NCBI GenBank assembly: GCA_947090765.1
Contig: OX352322.1
Span: forward strand, 6,255,001 to 6,319,000
Direction of reading: 5' to 3'
Length of the DNA stretch: 64,000 nt
From: Pseudomonas sp. MM223
GTDB taxonomy: Bacteria; Pseudomonadota; Gammaproteobacteria; Pseudomonadales; Pseudomonadaceae
Shown: in pieces, positions 9,145-18,600 of the stretch
How the letters are laid out: each line of letters opens with the position of its first letter
Position numbering within the stretch: position 1 is the stretch's first letter
Made by a program: the position numbers and the translations under genes
Notes under the pieces: generated by a model
Database searches by the model: none
Told to the model about the DNA's origin: nothing
What the model saw: only the letters and a program-made list of their open reading frames with translations

Positions 9145-10825
9145 ATGAGTAACAAGAACAACGATGAGCTGCAGCGGCAGGCCTCGGAAAACACCCTGGG
9201 GCTGAACCCGGTCATCGGCATTCGCCGCAAGGACCTGTTGAGCTCGGCACGCACCGTGCTGCGCCAGGCCGTGCGCCAACCGCTGCACAGCGCCAAGCAT
9301 GTGGCCCACTTTGGCCTGGAGCTGAAAAACGTGCTGTTGGGCAAGTCCAGCCTGGCCCCGGAAAGCGACGACCGTCGCTTCAATGACCCGGCCTGGAGCA
9401 ACAACCCGCTGTACCGCCGCTACTTGCAAACCTACCTGGCCTGGCGCAAGGAGCTGCAGGACTGGATCGGCAACAGCGACCTGCCCCCCCAGGACATCAG
9501 CCGCGGCCAGTTCGTCATCAACCTGATGACCGAAGCCATGGCACCGACCAATACCTTGTCCAACCCGGCAGCGGTCAAACGCTTCTTCGAAACCGGCGGC
9601 AAGAGCCTGCTCGACGGCCTGTCCAACCTGGCCAAGGACATGGTCAACAATGGCGGCATGCCCAGCCAGGTGAACATGGAAGCCTTCGAAGTGGGCAAGA
9701 ACCTGGGCACCAGCGAAGGGGCGGTGGTGTTCCGCAACGATGTGCTGGAGCTGATCCAGTACAGCCCCATCACCGAACAGGTGCATGCCCGCCCGCTACT
9801 GGTGGTGCCACCGCAGATCAACAAGTTCTACGTGTTCGACCTGAGCCCGGAAAAGAGCCTGGCGCGCTACTGCCTGCGCTCGCAGCAGCAAACCTTCATC
9901 ATCAGCTGGCGCAACCCGACCAAGGCCCAGCGTGAATGGGGCCTGTCCACCTACATCGATGCGCTCAAGGAAGCCGTCGACGCGGTGCTGGCGATTACCG
10001 GCAGCAAAGACCTGAACATGCTCGGTGCCTGCTCCGGCGGTATCACCTGCACCGCGCTGGTGGGCCACTACGCCGCCATTGGCGAAAACAAGGTCAATGC
10101 CCTGACCCTGCTGGTCAGCGTGCTGGACACCACCATGGACAACCAGGTGGCATTGTTCGTCGACGAACAGACCCTGGAAGCCGCCAAGCGCCACTCCTAC
10201 CAGGCTGGCGTGCTGGAAGGCAGCGAAATGGCCAAGGTGTTCGCCTGGATGCGCCCCAACGACCTGATCTGGAACTACTGGGTCAACAACTACCTGCTCG
10301 GCAACGAGCCGCCGGTGTTCGACATCCTGTTCTGGAACAACGACACCACGCGCCTGCCGGCCGCCTTCCACGGCGACCTGATCGAAATGTTCAAGAGCAA
10401 CCCCTTGATCCGCCCGGACGCCCTGGAAGTGTGCGGCACCCCGATCGACCTGAAGAATGTGCACTGCGACATCTTCAGCGTTGCCGGTACCGCCGACCAC
10501 ATTACCCCGTGGCAATCGTGCTACCGCTCGGCGCACTTGTTCGGCGGCAAGATCGAGTTCGTGCTGTCCAACAGCGGCCACATCCAGAGCATCCTCAACC
10601 CGCCAGGCAACCCCAAGGCGCGCTTCATGACCGGCGCCGATCGCCCGGGCGACCCGGTGGCCTGGCAGGAAAACGCCACCAAGCATGCCGACTCCTGGTG
10701 GCTGCACTGGCAGAGCCTGGCTGAGCGAACGCGCCGGGGAGCTGAAAAAAGCACCTACCCGCCTGGGCAACCGCGCTTATGCCGCTGGCGAAGCCGCCCC
10801 GGGCACCTACGTTCACGAGCGTTGA
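9145..10825 (+). CDS. phaC1: Class II PHA synthase PhaC1, frameshifted near its 3' end
   Basis: Polymerises (R)-3-hydroxyacyl-CoA into medium-chain-length polyhydroxyalkanoate at the granule surface. The alpha/beta-hydrolase-like catalytic region has the lipase-box variant GACSGG with nucleophile Cys296, as in class II synthases. The normal frame would give 559 residues ending GTYVHER at the TGA 10823-10825, exactly the family length if one base is removed. Here one extra C at 10716/10717 (CAGAGCCTGG where homologues encode QSWL) shifts the frame after residue 524, so the last ~35 residues are replaced and the open frame continues into phaZ (864 codons to 11739). It may be a real mutation or a sequence error. 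The ATG at 9145 follows GGAG with 8-nt spacing. Confidence 0.9.
9151..9158 (+). promoter_or_regulatory. Hfq/Crc-type A-rich motif in phaC1 codons 3-5
   Basis: AACAAGAA (followed by CAAC) matches the AANAANAA pattern bound by Hfq with Crc in Pseudomonas catabolite repression, placed just after the start codon. Crc is known to repress phaC1 translation in P. putida, which supports the assignment. Confidence 0.6.
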
Positions 10826-10833
10826 GTTGCGCT

Positions 10834-10869
10834 GCCGTGGCCGCCATGAGGGCGCCACGGCACTTTTTT
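10834..10869 (+). terminator. Rho-independent terminator between phaC1 and phaZ
   Basis: Stem GCCGTGGC (10834-10841) with GCCACGGC (10854-10861), 12-nt loop, then CA and a run TTTTTT. It would attenuate phaC1 transcripts before phaZ. Because of the phaC1 frameshift, the fused open frame is translated straight through this hairpin. Confidence 0.75.
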
Positions 10870-10887
10870 CACGACAGAGTCGAACGC

Positions 10888-11739
10888 ATGCCGGAACCCT
10901 ACATCTTCAGGACCGTCGAACTGGACGACCAGTCCATTCGCACCGCCGTCCGCCCGGGCAAGCCGCACCTGACACCGTTGCTGATCTTCAACGGCATCGG
11001 CGCCAACCTGGAGCTGGTGTTCCCGTTCATCGAGGCGCTGGACCCGGACCTGGAGGTGATCGCCTTCGATGTGCCCGGTGTAGGTGGTTCATCCACCCCG
11101 CGTCACCCCTATCGCTTTCCTGGCCTGGCCAAGCTCACGGCACGCATGCTCGATTACCTGGACTACGGCCAGGTCAGCGCCATCGGCGTGTCCTGGGGCG
11201 GCGCCCTGGCCCAGCAATTTGCCCACGACTACCCGGAGCGCTGCAAGAAACTGGTGCTGGCCGCCACTGCGGCCGGCGCAGTCATGGTGCCGGGCAAACC
11301 CAAGGTCTTGTGGATGATGGCCAGCCCCAGGCGCTACGTGCAGCCTTCCCATGTGATCCGTATTGCACCGCTGATCTACGGCGGCGCCTTCCGCCGCGAC
11401 CCGGACCTGGCCATGCACCATGCGTCCAAGGTGCGCTCCGGCGGCAAGCTGGGCTACTACTGGCAGCTGTTCGCCGGCCTGGGCTGGACCAGCATCCACT
11501 GGCTGCACAAGATCCATCAGCCAACGCTGGTGCTGGCCGGTGACGACGACCCGCTGATCCCGCTGATCAACATGCGCCTGCTGGCCTGGCGGATTCCCAA
11601 TGCCCAACTACACATAATCGACGATGGCCACCTGTTCCTGATTACCCGGGCCGAGGCCGTCGCACCGATCATCATGAAGTTTCTCCAGGAAGAACGTCAG
11701 CGCGCGGTGATGCACCCGCGCCCCGCCTCTGGCGGTTGA
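10888..11739 (+). CDS. phaZ: Intracellular PHA depolymerase
   Basis: Serine hydrolase that breaks down stored medium-chain-length polyhydroxyalkanoate in the granule, giving a synthesis/degradation cycle with PhaC. The 283-residue product has the standard length, an alpha/beta-hydrolase fold, the lipase box GVSWGG with Ser102, an Asp in GDDDPL near 221 and a His in DDGHLF near 248, matching the known triad of the KT2440 enzyme. The ATG at 10888 begins MPEPYIFRTVELDD. No strong Shine-Dalgarno is visible. In this sequence the phaZ frame is continuous with the shifted phaC1 frame, so PhaZ could be made both alone and as the C-terminal part of a fusion starting at fusion residue 582. Confidence 0.95.
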   Translation: MPEPYIFRTVELDDQSIRTAVRPGKPHLTPLLIFNGIGANLELVFPFIEALDPDLEVIAFDVPGVGGSSTPRHPYRFPGLAKLTARMLDYLDYGQVSAIGVSWGGALAQQFAHDYPERCKKLVLAATAAGAVMVPGKPKVLWMMASPRRYVQPSHVIRIAPLIYGGAFRRDPDLAMHHASKVRSGGKLGYYWQLFAGLGWTSIHWLHKIHQPTLVLAGDDDPLIPLINMRLLAWRIPNAQLHIIDDGHLFLITRAEAVAPIIMKFLQEERQRAVMHPRPASGG

Positions 11740-11781
11740 TTGTCGCTGCCCAAGAATCGGGGAAGACGAGGGAGTGTTGCC

Positions 11782-13464
11782 ATGACAGACAAACCGGCCA
11801 AAGGAACGAAAACGCCTCCCGCCACCAGCATGAACGTGCAGAACGCCATACTCGGCCTGCGCGGGCGCGACCTGGTGTCGACCCTGCGCAGGGTCGGCCG
11901 CCACGGCTTGACCAACCCCCTGCACACGGCGCGGCACCTGTTGGCGTTCGGCAGCCAGCTGGGCCGCGTGATGCTGGGCGACACGCCCTACCAGCCCAAC
12001 CCCCGCGACAGCCGCTTCAGCGACCCGACCTGGAGCCAGAACCCGTTTTATCGCCGTGGCCTGCAGGCCTATCTGGCCTGGCAGAAGCAAACGCGCCAGT
12101 GGATCGACGAAAGCCATCTGGACGACGATGACCGGGCCCGCGCGCACTTTCTGTTCGGCATGATCAATGACGCCCTGGCACCGAGCAACTCGCTACTCAA
12201 CCCGCTGGCAGTCAAAGAACTGTTGAACACCGGCGGGCAAAGCCTGGTGCGTGGCGTGGCCCACTTGCTCGACGACCTGCGCCACAACGACGGCCTGCCG
12301 CGCCAGGTGGACGAACGCGCCTTCGAGGTCGGTGGCAGCTTGGCGGCAACGCCGGGCGCGGTGGTGTTTCGCAACGAGCTGCTGGAACTGATCCAGTACA
12401 AGCCGATGAGTGAAAAACAGCACGCCAGGCCCTTGCTGGTGGTGCCGCCGCAAATCAACAAGTTCTATATCTTCGACATGCAGGCGCACAACAGCTTCGT
12501 CCAGTACATGCTCAAAAACGGCCTGCAAGTGTTCATGATCAGTTGGCGCAACCCCGACCCGCGCCACCGCGAATGGGGCCTGTCTTCGTACGTGCAGGCG
12601 CTGGAAGAAGCACTGAACGCCTGCCGCAGCATCAGCGGCAACCGCGACCCCAACCTGATGGGTGCCTGCGCCGGTGGCCTGACCATGGCCGCACTGCAGG
12701 GCCACCTGCAGGCGAAACATCAGCTGCGCAAGGTCCGCAGCGCCACTTACCTGGTCAGCCTGCTCGACAGCAAGTTCGACAGCCCGGCCAGCCTGTTTGC
12801 CGACGAGCAAACCGTCGAGGCTGCCAAGCGCCGCTCCTATCAACGGGGTGTACTGGACGGCGGCGAAGTGGCAAGGATTTTCGCCTGGATGCGCCCCAAC
12901 GACCTGATCTGGAACTACTGGGTCAACAACTACCTGCTCGGCAAAGCCCCGCCCGCATTCGACATCCTGTACTGGAACGCCGACAACACGCGCCTGCCAG
13001 CAGCGCTGCACGGCGACTTGCTGGACTTTTTCAAGCACAACCCGCTCACCCACCCGGCAGGCCTTGAAGTGTGCGGCACGCCCATCGACCTCAAGCAGGT
13101 CAACCTGGACAGCTTTACCGTGGCCGGCAGCAACGATCACATCACCCCGTGGGACGCCGTGTACCGCTCGGCCTTGCTGCTCGGTGGCAACCGGCGTTTC
13201 GTGCTGGCCAATAGCGGGCATATCCAAAGCATCATCAACCCGCCAGGCAACCCCAAGGCCTACTACCTGGAAAACCCCAAGCTTTCCGGCGACCCACGCG
13301 CCTGGTTCTACGAGGCCCAACGCAGCGACGGCAGCTGGTGGCCCCTGTGGCTGGAATGGATCACGCCGCGCTCCGGCCCGCTCAAGGCTCCGCGTACCGA
13401 GTTGGGCAACAGTACCTATCCACCGCTCGGCCCGGCGCCAGGCACCTATGTCCTGACCCGATGA
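11782..13464 (+). CDS. phaC2: Class II PHA synthase PhaC2
   Basis: Second medium-chain-length polyhydroxyalkanoate synthase of the cluster. The 560-residue product is full length with the lipase-box variant GACAGG and nucleophile Cys296, at the same position as in PhaC1, and the conserved C-terminal block NSGHIQSI with the catalytic His. Start ATG 11782 follows GAGGGAG with suitable spacing; an in-frame ATG at 11740 lies at the phaZ end and is not preferred. Because phaC1 is frameshifted, PhaC2 may be the only PHA synthase here with an intact C-terminus. phaD begins 13 bp after its stop. Confidence 0.96.
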   Translation: MTDKPAKGTKTPPATSMNVQNAILGLRGRDLVSTLRRVGRHGLTNPLHTARHLLAFGSQLGRVMLGDTPYQPNPRDSRFSDPTWSQNPFYRRGLQAYLAWQKQTRQWIDESHLDDDDRARAHFLFGMINDALAPSNSLLNPLAVKELLNTGGQSLVRGVAHLLDDLRHNDGLPRQVDERAFEVGGSLAATPGAVVFRNELLELIQYKPMSEKQHARPLLVVPPQINKFYIFDMQAHNSFVQYMLKNGLQVFMISWRNPDPRHREWGLSSYVQALEEALNACRSISGNRDPNLMGACAGGLTMAALQGHLQAKHQLRKVRSATYLVSLLDSKFDSPASLFADEQTVEAAKRRSYQRGVLDGGEVARIFAWMRPNDLIWNYWVNNYLLGKAPPAFDILYWNADNTRLPAALHGDLLDFFKHNPLTHPAGLEVCGTPIDLKQVNLDSFTVAGSNDHITPWDAVYRSALLLGGNRRFVLANSGHIQSIINPPGNPKAYYLENPKLSGDPRAWFYEAQRSDGSWWPLWLEWITPRSGPLKAPRTELGNSTYPPLGPAPGTYVLTR

Positions 13465-13477
13465 GCCCGACCACTGG

Positions 13478-14092
13478 ATGAAGACCCGCGACCGTATCCT
13501 CGAATGCGCCCTGCAGCTGTTCAACCAGCAGGGCGAACCGAACGTATCCACCCTGGAAATTGCCAACGAACTGGGCATCAGCCCGGGCAACCTGTACTAC
13601 CACTTCCACGGCAAGGAGCCCTTGGTGCTGGGCCTGTTCGAGCGCTTCGAGGAAGCGCTGATGCCCTTGCTCGACCCGCCCCTGGAGGTCCGCCTGGACG
13701 CCGAGGACTACTGGCTGTTCCTGCACCTGATCGTCGAGCGCATGGCCCAGTACCGCTTTCTGTTCCAGGACCTGTCCAACCTCACCGGCCGTTTACCCAA
13801 GCTGGCGCGCGGCATGCGCAGCCTGATCAATGCAATCAAGCGTACGCTGGCGGCGCTGCTGGCCAGCCTCAAGGGCCAGGGGCTGGTAGAGAGTGAGACC
13901 CAGTCGCTGGGGCAACTGGTGGAACAGATCACAATGACGCTGCTGTTCTCGCTGGATTACCAGCGGGTGCTTGGGCGCGAGGGGGACGTGGGGATTGTGG
14001 TGTATCAGGTGATGATGCTGGTGGCGCCGCATCTGCAAGCCCAGGCGCGGGCGGCGGCAGAGCAGTTGGCGGTGCGGTATCTGGAGGGGTAA
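13478..14092 (+). CDS. phaD: TetR-family activator PhaD
   Basis: A 204-residue TetR-type regulator with an N-terminal helix-turn-helix (STLEIANELGISPGNLYYHF at about residues 24-43) and a C-terminal ligand/dimer domain. In P. putida KT2440 PhaD activates the phaC1ZC2D and phaIF promoters and is thought to sense a fatty-acid-derived effector. It is 13 bp downstream of phaC2 and is the last gene of the forward operon, converging on phaF with a REP pair between. Confidence 0.94.
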   Translation: MKTRDRILECALQLFNQQGEPNVSTLEIANELGISPGNLYYHFHGKEPLVLGLFERFEEALMPLLDPPLEVRLDAEDYWLFLHLIVERMAQYRFLFQDLSNLTGRLPKLARGMRSLINAIKRTLAALLASLKGQGLVESETQSLGQLVEQITMTLLFSLDYQRVLGREGDVGIVVYQVMMLVAPHLQAQARAAAEQLAVRYLEG

Positions 14093-14118
14093 AAACAGCA
14101 CGCTGACAACGCCGTCAT

Positions 14119-14234
14119 TGTAGGAGCGGCCTTGTGCCGCGAAAGGGCCGCAAAGCGGCCCCGCAATCTCAGCGTCCATGCAAAGATCCCGGGGCTGCTT
14201 TGCAGCCCTTTCGCGGCACAAGGCCGCTCCTACA
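14119..14234. repeat. Inverted REP pair, GGCCTTGTGCCGCGAA type
   Basis: TGTAGGAGCGGCCTTGTGCC on the left and its reverse complement on the right, with mini-hairpins GGGCCGCAAAGCGGCCCC and GGGGCTGCTTTGCAGCCC facing the spacer. It sits between the convergent phaD and phaF genes, where it may act as a bidirectional transcript end. Confidence 0.85.
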
Positions 14235-14266
14235 CTGACCGCGTTAGCCAGGAAAGCAATCTGCTT

Positions 14267-15044
14267 TTAGATCAAGGTACCGGTGCCCGTTGGTGCCGAT
14301 GGCGCGCTGCTGGCCGGGGCGGCGGCAGGTGCCGGTGCTGCGGTAGCGGCCGGGGCGGCGCTGGCCGCTGGGGCTGCTGGCTTGGCGGCGGCCGGTTTGG
14401 CCGGGGCTTTCTTGACCGCAGGTTTCTTCGCTGCCGCGGGCTTGGCCGCTGCCGGTTTCGCTGCAGGCTTGGCCGCTACAGGTTTGGCCGCAGGTTTGGC
14501 CGCTGCCGTCTTAGCTGCAGGTTTGGCCGCCGCAGTTTTCGCCGCGGGCTTGGCCGCTGCTGCCTTGGCCAGTGGCTTGGCCGCTGCCTTGCTCGCAGCC
14601 GGTTTGGCGGCGGCAGAGCGCGACGAAATTGGCGTAACCGAAGCGCCGGTCAGCTTCTCGATCTGCTTGGTCAGGCTGTCCACCTGCTGGTGCAGGGCCT
14701 TGATCTCGTTGCGGCTCGGCACGCCCAGGCGCGAGATGGCGCTGTTCAGGCGCTTGTCGAAGGCCTCTTCGAGTTCGCTCCACTTGCCCAGCGCACGGTC
14801 CTTCACGCCAGACACGCGCGAAGTGGTCGACGACTTGGCGGTTTCGGCGACTTCTTCAGCCGTTTTCTTCGCCTGCTTCTCGGCTTTCTCGCCGTCTTTC
14901 ACCAGCGAGTCGAACAGCTTAGGGCCGTCCTGGTCGACTTTCGAATAGATACCCAGCCCCGCCAGCCAGATCTTGCGGGAGTACTTCTCGATCCCGCCGA
15001 CCCAGGAGCTCGCCTTCTTTTTCGGTGTTCTTCTTGCCAGCCAT
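14267..15044 (-). pseudogene. phaF: PHA granule phasin PhaF, disrupted by a one-base insertion
   Basis: PhaF is a granule-associated phasin with a histone H1-like C-terminus that links granules to DNA and helps segregate them at division. The intended ATG is at 15044 (MAGKKNTEKEG). An extra base at about 15011 then shifts the frame and gives a stop after about 41 residues. Removing it restores a 258-residue protein: an N-terminal phasin domain sharing KIWLAG with PhaI, then KDGEKAEKQ, a leucine-zipper-like HQQVDSLTKQIEKL, and a long Ala/Lys/Pro-rich tail of AAKPA-type repeats ending GTGTLI. The remaining open frame from the ATG at 14902 would give 211 residues lacking most of the granule-binding N-terminus. 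It lies 10 bp after phaI. Confidence 0.88.
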
Positions 15045-15054
15045 CCTGCTCTCC

Positions 15055-15474
15055 TTATGGTTTGTGCGCGACGCGCTCAAGCAGCTCGTGCAGCTGTTCA
15101 AGCTTGACCGACAACGCCTCAACGTCATGTTTAGACGGAATGCCGAGGCGATTCAAGGCGCGTCCTACCCGTGCGTCGAAAGCTTTTTCGATCTTGTCGA
15201 GTTGAATTTCTACCTTGCCGCGTACGCGACTGACTTCTTCAGCGGCTTCGTCGATCTGGTTGTTGGCAGCATCGAGCTCTTTGTCGATGCGTTTCTTGCC
15301 ACGCTTCTCGACGCCTTCGCCGGCCTTGACCAGCTCCTGGAAGTAGTCGGAGCCTTCCTGGCCCACCCGCGCATAAGCGCCGATGCCAGCCAGCCAGATC
15401 TTGCGTGCGTAGCCGCGCACTTCGCCCAGCGTACCCGGGGCGTCGTCCTTTTTCTTCACAGTCACTTTGGCCAT
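15055..15474 (-). CDS. phaI: PHA granule phasin PhaI
   Basis: Small 139-residue granule-surface phasin. It shows the phasin block RGYARKIWLAGIGAYARVGQ at about residues 20-39, an amphipathic helical middle and a heptad-like C-terminus (VEALSVKLEQLHELLERV), homologous to the N-terminal part of PhaF. The start at 15474 (MAKVTVKKKDD) is preferred over an upstream in-frame ATG at 15534 because of family conservation. It is first in the phaIF operon, known to be activated by PhaD, and is divergent from the DUF6543 gene at 15650. Confidence 0.94.
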   Translation of the reverse strand: MAKVTVKKKDDAPGTLGEVRGYARKIWLAGIGAYARVGQEGSDYFQELVKAGEGVEKRGKKRIDKELDAANNQIDEAAEEVSRVRGKVEIQLDKIEKAFDARVGRALNRLGIPSKHDVEALSVKLEQLHELLERVAHKP

Positions 15475-15623
15475 GCTCTGTACCTCATGCTCATGAGTGG
15501 AGGAGAACCGCCCATGGAGGTTGGGCTTGAGCATAAGGTAGAGGCAGGAATTAGAATCTTCACCCTAAGATCGCCGCACTGATGTATCTACCGCAGCAGC
15601 TCCAGGCTGGCGTTCCAGCATTC

Positions 15624-15643
15624 GGCTCCCTTTTACCGGAGCC
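15624..15643 (+). promoter_or_regulatory. Leader hairpin that buries the ribosome-binding site of the DUF6543 gene
   Basis: Perfect 6-bp stem GGCTCC (15624-15629), loop CTTTTACC, GGAGCC (15638-15643). The only good Shine-Dalgarno (GGAG, 15638-15641) is inside the right arm, which ends 6 nt before the ATG at 15650. The second DUF6543 gene has the same arrangement at 37904-37927. Confidence 0.5.
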
Positions 15644-15649
15644 TTTGCC

Positions 15650-18600
15650 ATGCCCCTGCCACCGACCTCGCCACCCGCATCGTTCAAGCAACGGGTAACG
15701 ACGCAGTTCGCCAACCGTCCCAGCCTGCGCGAGGTCGTGGCCAGCGCAGGCTTCGACGCACTTGCGGCACGCTATCCATGGACCCGCCAGAACCACCCAC
15801 ACCTGCAATCCATCAGGGGCTTCGTCATCCTGCCTGGCCCAAATGCCGAACAACCGGCGCAGCCAGGCACCCTGGTGGACAAGTTGCTTGAACATTTCCT
15901 CAACGGCCAGCCCTTGGCGCTGAGGCCAACGGACCAGCTCAGCCTGAACCCGCCAGTGGTCTTCCGGCCCAAGGAGCAGGCACCGACAATCGACATTCGC
16001 ATGGCCGACCTGAACGCTGCCTACGACGATATGCTTGCAACCCTCTGCGAGGCATTCCAGCAGGCGCAGGTCAGTTTCTGGAACAGTTGCGAAGGTGACT
16101 CGGATGTAACCCGTTTGCGCTGGATGCAGCAGATGCTGAAAGCCGCATTGCTCGGCACACTTGAGCGCCAGGGCCTGGACAGCGACCAGAAGGCCTTGCT
16201 GTACGCGGTACTCGCCCAGGCAAAACCCTCGGCAACCGTGCAGGGTGTGCAGGTTTCGCTCGGGGCACCAGGCAACACCGTTCACGAGGCCGTGCCGGAC
16301 CTGCTCATCACCGGCAATAAAGGCGCGCGCACCCTGGTCTTGTGGTGCAAGCCTTCTGGCACCGTACGCGGGTTCAACGACCTTGCGGACTTCGCCGTTG
16401 CCTTACGTGACGAGCGCTCCGAACACCCTGCATTCGATACGATGTCCTGGGCCTGCACGACATTGACTGAAGACCCGTTCGGCTATATGGCCCGGCAATT
16501 GCTCAACTGCCTGTTGCAAAAGATTGACCAGGTGCAGCTTGGTGCGATTGGGCACGTTAGTGATCTGGAGCAGGTATTCAGCACGCTGAGTGACCCCTCA
16601 TGGGTATTTCCGGCGAGCTTCCAGCTCGAACAATCCACGCCCGCGATCACGCTGCCTGGCTGGCTCGAAAACGCCACGGCGACTGACCGCTTCCAGTACC
16701 ACATGGCCCTGCTGGAGCTGTCGGCAGGGCAAATGCTGGCACAGGGCAAGGCCTCACTGGACGGGATCGAAGACCTGCAGCAATACACTGTTCGTCGCCT
16801 GCGCGAGCAAATGCGCGATGACCACCCGGGCCAGCCGCCTTGCGACCCTGACCAGGTACACATCACGATTTCACAAGTAGTGCCGGTGTCGTCCACGGGG
16901 CCAGCAAAGCTTGATTACCTGAAAACCATAAGCCTGACCGAACTGGCCATCTCGCGCCTGCCATTGGGTAGCGACCAGGTGGCCTCGGCCATTCACGTGA
17001 CCGGGCCACAGGCTCCAAAAAGCTGGATGAACCTTGACGATGTCCATGCAGCGATCGCCGCCGTGGATGTTGGTGGCCAGTACCCGCACTATGTCCACGA
17101 ACAGTTGCAAACCGGCACTGACCAACACCGCCAGCGCTTTGCCGAGGAATGGCGTGCGGCCTTGCTGCTGAGCGCGCTGCAGGCCAAGATCGCCGGGCAG
17201 CTGAGCGAAGGTACCTGGCAGGTGGTCGCTGATTTTTGCCGCCGTGAAGCCCACGCCAGCACAGCGCTGAAACTGGCGCCGCTGTCATTCAACAGCGTGC
17301 TGGGCGGCCCGAAGGCAAACCGGGTGCATGGCATGTTCGTCATCGAGGTACCTGCCACCGGAGCCTGGCTGCTCTACCGGCCCATGAGCACTACGCAGGC
17401 TGTCAGGCAGTTCGACAGCCGCACCCAGTTGATGACCCGCATCCGGACCGAGCAGCCCCTGCAGCAGGACATCCTCCCCTGGCTGGATGACGACGCCCGC
17501 CCCATCTACGCCGATGATGGCTTCAACCACCCGCACCTGCATGCCGGCCTCAAGGAACTGGCGCACCTGCTGGGCCCCGCTGCCGGGCTGGCCGCAGATG
17601 CCATCGAACGCTTGAGGGCCCCTGTCACGCTGGCGTTCACGCCATGGTCCGACGACCTGGACAAGATGATGTTCGAGGCCAGGGCCGACATGCTCCTGCT
17701 GCTGGCTTCATGGCGTAGCGTCTCCAATGCCCAGCAACGCTGGGCGTTGGTCGTGCAGTTTGCCTGGCTGGCGTTCAACACGGTCACCCCCCTGCTGCGT
17801 GGGCCTGCGGGCGTGCTGGCCTGGTTGGTGGCCGCCCTGATCAGCATCAAGGATGACCTGGCAGCATTGACCCAAGGCAGCACCGGGGAAAAGTTGCTCG
17901 CCGGTGCCGACATCCTGCTGAACCTGGCCATGCTGCTGGCCCACGGCCCGGCTACTGCCATCCCTGAACCAGAACGGCCCGTTCAGGCCACATCACGCCG
18001 TGTGCCCCGCACAACTGCCGCGCAGCCGCCCGAACAAACCAGCTGGCAAGCCCCGGACGAACACCCCCGGCCTGCAGCGCTGAACGTCAGCCAATGGGGC
18101 CACGACCAGCGGCTCGGCAACCTGCCTCGCGAGGCCCGTGCGGCCCTCGATACCTTACGCGCCAAGGTCAGCCTGCACGGGCACAGTGCGCTGCCCAACG
18201 GCCGTATGCGCGGCCTGTTCAAGGTAGACGAGCGTTACTACGTGAAATTGCAGGATGTCGCCTATGAAGTCGAAGAGAGCTATAGCGGCATGCGCATCAT
18301 TGGCCCGCAAGTCAGCCAGAGCGAATGGTCGCAAACCTGGGGCGCAGAGCCCGATGGCTACTATATCGTCGGCCGCGAACGCAGCCGCGGCCCTTGGCTT
18401 GCGCGCTGGAACGGCGAATGGATGCTCGATTTGAACCTGTCGGGCGGGATGCCGAGAACGGCCAAGGCGCTGATCGATGAAAAAAAGCAAGCCTTCACGC
18501 ATATGCTGGAAAGCAGGGTCGCAAATGACAAGAAACTGACCAGCATGGAAGCGTTCATCGATGGCTACCTGGAACGGGTAAAGGTGTATGACCAGGCGCA

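Noticed and set aside
15556..15571. ATCTT-N6-AAGAT inverted repeat upstream of phaI as a PhaD operator
   Set aside because: Location is plausible, but the half-site length and spacing do not match what I recall of the PhaD site, and short AT repeats arise by chance.
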